DNA from: Flavobacterium notoginsengisoli | Lineage (GTDB): Bacteria; Bacteroidota; Bacteroidia; Flavobacteriales; Flavobacteriaceae | DNA length: 64,000 bases | Direction of reading: 5' to 3' | Assembly (NCBI RefSeq): GCF_014207905.1 | Contig: NZ_JACHLB010000001.1 | Coordinates: 1,526,065 to 1,590,064, forward strand | In this document: piece by piece, positions 61,912 through 64,000 of the stretch | Layout of the letters: each line of letters starts with the position of its first letter | How positions within the stretch are numbered: the stretch's first letter is position 1 | Made by a program: the position numbers and the translations under genes | Notes under the pieces: model-generated | What the model was told of the DNA's origin: nothing | Seen by the model: only the letters and a program-made list of their open reading frames with translations | Database searches by the model: none

Positions 61912-62649
61912 ATGGAAGTAATTTTACTAATTGTAGTCCTTTTTCTGATTTTAATTTTTTGTTTTTACAAAACAAAAATTAAAGGAATAGTTGGAGAGAA
62001 AACAGTTTCGTCAGTATTATATTTTTTAAATAAGTCAGATTATAAAGTAATTAATAATGTAGTTTTAAGAAGAGGGGAAGTAACTGCTCAAATCGATCAT
62101 GTGGTGATTTCTAGTTTTGGAATATTTGTTATTGAAACCAAAAATTACAAAGGATGGATTGTTGGACATGAAGACTCGGAGTACTGGACTCAAGTAATAT
62201 ATAAGTACAGAACGAAATTTTACAATCCAATTTTTCAAAATGCGGGACATATACGAGCTTTGAAAAGTTGTTTAAACGAATATAGCGATCTTGAATATGT
62301 ATCTGTTATTGTTTTTTCGGCGAAAGCGGAAATAAAGATTGATACCAGTGTAGATGTTATTAATGTGTATCGTCTTTTAAGAACAATTAAAAAATACTCT
62401 ACTATAAATCTCTCAAAAGACGATAAGAATAGTGTTTTTGAAAGAATTAATGCTTCTAATACCATTGATTCGTTCAATAAAAGGGAACATATTAATTATA
62501 TTAAAAGAAGAATTAGAAACCGAGAAAAAAAAATTAAAGAAAACAAATGTCCACAATGTGGCAATAATTTGGTTGAAAGAAGAGGACAATTCGGAAGTTT
62601 TTTTGGATGCAAATCGTATCCAATATGTAAATTCACAAAAAAATATTAA
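61912..62649 (+). CDS. Membrane-anchored NERD domain protein with topoisomerase-type zinc ribbon
   Basis: A 245-residue protein. One N-terminal membrane helix (VILLIVVLFLILIFCFY) precedes a nuclease-related NERD domain (about 25-140): GIVGEKTVSSVL, AQIDHVVISSFGIFVIETKNYKGWIVG with the restriction-endonuclease-like D...E-x-K core. The C-terminus has a zinc ribbon CPQCGNNLVERRGQFGSFFGCKSYPICKF (C-x2-C...C-x5-C), the type found in topoisomerase I C-terminal domains. Likely DNA-acting; such proteins occur in mobile and defence islands. It stands alone between remnant boundaries. Confidence 0.85.
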   Translation: MEVILLIVVLFLILIFCFYKTKIKGIVGEKTVSSVLYFLNKSDYKVINNVVLRRGEVTAQIDHVVISSFGIFVIETKNYKGWIVGHEDSEYWTQVIYKYRTKFYNPIFQNAGHIRALKSCLNEYSDLEYVSVIVFSAKAEIKIDTSVDVINVYRLLRTIKKYSTINLSKDDKNSVFERINASNTIDSFNKREHINYIKRRIRNREKKIKENKCPQCGNNLVERRGQFGSFFGCKSYPICKFTKKY

Positions 62650-62675
62650 AATAAACTTTGGGAAATGACTGTTAA

Positions 62676-62692
62676 TGTGAGCTTCCCGCTCG
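62676..62692 (+). repeat. Shortened GTGAGCTTCCCGCTCGT repeat, copy 4
   Basis: GTGAGCTTCCCGCTCGTAA resembles the GAGCGTCYCGCTCGTGAAC repeats with one base lost. It follows the NERD gene. Confidence 0.5.
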
Positions 62693-62812
62693 TAATCCAA
62701 AGAGTTATTGGATAAAATTAAACCAGCCTTTATTTTCATTTATGCATAATTCTTGCGATTTTGACACTTCGTTTTTAGAGTAATTTTAGTACTTTTGTTG
62801 AAAATTTTAAAT

Positions 62813-63013
62813 ATGAAAATTCAAAAAGTCGTAACAGTTAATGTGCTTTCCCGAGTAGGGTCAACTAGCTCAGCTGAATTTAAAGAACTTGAATTCCCAA
62901 CTTTAAATCGTTACTTGTCTGAGGGGTATAATATTATAAACGTTTATCAAATTGCTCCAAGTCCTCAATTATATTGTGTCACTATTACATTTATTTTAGA
63001 AAAGAATGAATAG
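62813..63013 (+). CDS. Small hypothetical protein, 66 aa, coupled to the next gene
   Basis: A 66-residue soluble protein from the ATG at 62813: MKIQKVVTVNVLSRVGSTSS at the start, then LEFPTLNRYLSEGYNIINVYQIAP and a strand LYCVTITFILEK. It looks like a compact beta-alpha-beta unit and I do not recognise the family. Its 3' end overlaps the following membrane-protein gene by 8 bp, so both are co-translated and probably act together. An upstream TTG (62795) is a weaker start. Confidence 0.6.
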   Translation: MKIQKVVTVNVLSRVGSTSSAEFKELEFPTLNRYLSEGYNIINVYQIAPSPQLYCVTITFILEKNE

Positions 63014-63668
63014 TTTTTCTGAATTAAAAGATTTTTTCGCAATAATAATTCCAGTCTTTGTAGCAATCATCTCATCAATCGTATTGTTAAAAGCTAAACA
63101 AGTCCAGTTCGGAAAACTAAGTATTGACTTGGATAAAGATGATCAAAAAGCACAAGATACTGCGGAATATTCTTCTTCAGATAATGGAAGTGATATCTCG
63201 TTAACAACTAATGAGAGACAATTTTTACTTCTTAAACAATATCACGCACAAGGTTTAGGTCAGTCTAGAATTAGTTTTTGGTTTAGTCTAATTTTTGCTA
63301 CTTGTGGATTTGCAGTAATTGCGATATCAATCTTAAATGTTGACAATAATAAAAGTTTTTTAACTCAGCCTAGTTCAATAATTTCGTTGATCTCAGGTAC
63401 TATAATTGATGCAGTTTCGGCTCTGTTTTTTGTTCAGTCCAATAAAAGTAGAGAATTAATGTCTACATTTTTTGAAAAATTAAGAGCTGATAGGAAAATT
63501 GAAGAATCATTAAAACTTGCCGATAGTATTACAGATGAAAATCTTAGAAGTAAATTAAAAATGATTTTGTCTCTACACTTTGCTGAAATTGTTACTTCTG
63601 ATAATATTGTTTCTATAGTTTTCAAAGATTTAGATAAGTCAATTACTGTGGAAACAGAAAAAAAATAA
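63006..63668 (+). CDS. TRADD-N-associated membrane domain protein
   Basis: A 220-residue protein. One N-terminal helix (FFAIIIPVFVAIISSIVLL), a charged linker, and a domain at about 70-165 with FLLLKQYHAQGLGQSRISFWFSLIFATCGFAVIAISIL and IISLISGTIIDAVSALFFVQSNKSRELMSTFFEKLRADRK. This two-helix pattern is that of the TRADD-N-associated membrane domain described from cyanobacterial and other effector-associated conflict systems. In those systems it is thought to act as a membrane effector or anchor. Here it is coupled to a 66-residue partner, with no NTPase in view. Confidence 0.75.
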   Translation: MNSFSELKDFFAIIIPVFVAIISSIVLLKAKQVQFGKLSIDLDKDDQKAQDTAEYSSSDNGSDISLTTNERQFLLLKQYHAQGLGQSRISFWFSLIFATCGFAVIAISILNVDNNKSFLTQPSSIISLISGTIIDAVSALFFVQSNKSRELMSTFFEKLRADRKIEESLKLADSITDENLRSKLKMILSLHFAEIVTSDNIVSIVFKDLDKSITVETEKK

Positions 63669-63731
63669 TGACTCTCCGACGCTCGAGTAATCATCCCGTT
63701 TTTGAACATAACAAGTTTAAAGTTTTAACTA

Positions 63732-63768
63732 AAACAAAAAAAGCTCCAGACTTCTCTGAAACTTTTTA
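63732..63768. terminator. AGCTCCAGA-family terminator
   Basis: AAAAAAAGCTCCAGACTTCTCTGAAACTTTTT; one stem mismatch compared with the consensus. Confidence 0.7.
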
Positions 63769-63772
63769 CTAG

Positions 63773-63799
63773 TATCCCTAACGGGACAATTCTCGAACC
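63773..63799 (-). repeat. tRNA 3'-end-like remnant, type B copy 3
   Basis: TATCCCTAACGGGACAAT then TCTCGAACC, matching the 42394 copy; similarity continues into ATTTTACACATGATTTAAAAAT. Confidence 0.6.
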
Positions 63800-63920
63800 A
63801 TTTTACACATGATTTAAAAATCCCATGAAGCTAACAAAAAAACATTGTTTTTAAAGGGTTTTTAAAGATTTTAGTCAACATTTAGTCAATAAGATTTGAT
63901 TAATGTGTAAAACTCAGTCA

Positions 63921-64000
63921 TATTGACCACTGTTTTCCAATTTAAAGTGACCACTTCGTTTCGGTTTAAAGTGACCATCTAATTTCGGTGCAAAGTGAGC
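63921..64000 (+). mobile_element. Terminal repeats of an IS21-like element, cut by the window edge
   Basis: The core AAAGTGACC occurs at 63944 and 63968 and as AAAGTGAGC at 63992, exactly 24 bp apart, with TTTCGGT spacers; a weaker TTGACCAC lies at 63923. IS21-family ends carry such multiple direct repeats as transposase sites. The transposase genes would lie beyond the window. Confidence 0.6.

Larger units (their letters stand above)
63669..64000. other. Right-edge region with terminator, remnant and IS start, 332 bp
   Basis: In order: terminator (63732-63768), type B remnant (63773-63799), AT-rich stretch, and 24-bp-spaced repeats at the start of an IS21-like element. No gene is visible before the window ends. 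Confidence 0.6.

Noticed and set aside
41022..63800. Prophage or integrative conjugative element
   Set aside because: No integrase, structural phage gene or conjugation gene is visible in the window; only IS-type transposition genes are seen.

Overview
The window is chromosomal DNA of a Bacteroidota bacterium, most likely a Flavobacterium. The evidence is AT-rich sequence, promoters of the TTG-N19-TAnnTTTG type in front of both tRNAs, a partial gldN (core gliding / type IX secretion component), many exported proteins ending their signal peptide in A/S-Q, TlpA-like lipoprotein/thioredoxin genes, and T9SS type A sorting domains.

Region 1 to about 40.9 kb is ordinary housekeeping and envelope sequence. 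It holds gldN, an FAD oxidoreductase, an ABC-F ATPase, a divergent App1-type lipid phosphatase / diacylglycerol kinase pair, a FemAB-like acetyltransferase, small membrane proteins, an exported Ppx/actin-fold protein, a TlpA-like thioredoxin, tRNA-fMet, DUF4269 plus GT39, DUF4494, an aspartic-protease-like protein, GH130, the TIGR03915/TIGR03916 radical-SAM DNA repair pair, an Lrp regulator divergent from an EamA exporter, an S41 peptidase, a PQQ-propeller protein, tRNA-Glu, an AraC regulator, an M13 peptidase and a DUF1593 hydrolase. One small accessory island (13.7-17.1 kb) carries an HExxH lipoprotein followed by exported partner-like genes and a truncated C-terminal copy of the same metallopeptidase family.

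Region 41 to 64 kb is accessory. It contains two large polymorphic-toxin modules in mirror orientation. Each starts with a 150-residue protein consisting of signal peptide, one YD-like motif and a T9SS type A sorting domain. A roughly 2000-residue secreted SpvB/FG-GAP/YD-repeat/Rhs-core protein follows 5-9 bp later. The two giant proteins are alike up to the Rhs core and then differ: one ends in an HNH-type (LHH-like) nuclease tip, the other in a ParB-like tip. Each is followed closely by a small candidate immunity gene. Between the modules lie an IS1-family element, a SUFU-domain protein, a membrane protein and a PP2C-like phosphatase. Beyond them are a NERD nuclease-like protein and a two-gene unit with a TRADD-N-associated membrane domain, then the start of an IS21-like element at the right edge.

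A repeated pattern runs through the accessory part: short segments that look like tRNA 3' ends plus a stereotyped terminator hairpin, all in one orientation, sit between the gene cassettes. Part of this resembles the 3' flank of the intact tRNA-fMet gene at 17.4 kb. I read these as scars of repeated insertion or duplication at tRNA ends. The main biological proposal is that the small sorting-domain proteins supply, in trans, the T9SS export signal that the giant toxins cannot carry, because their own C-termini hold the toxin.
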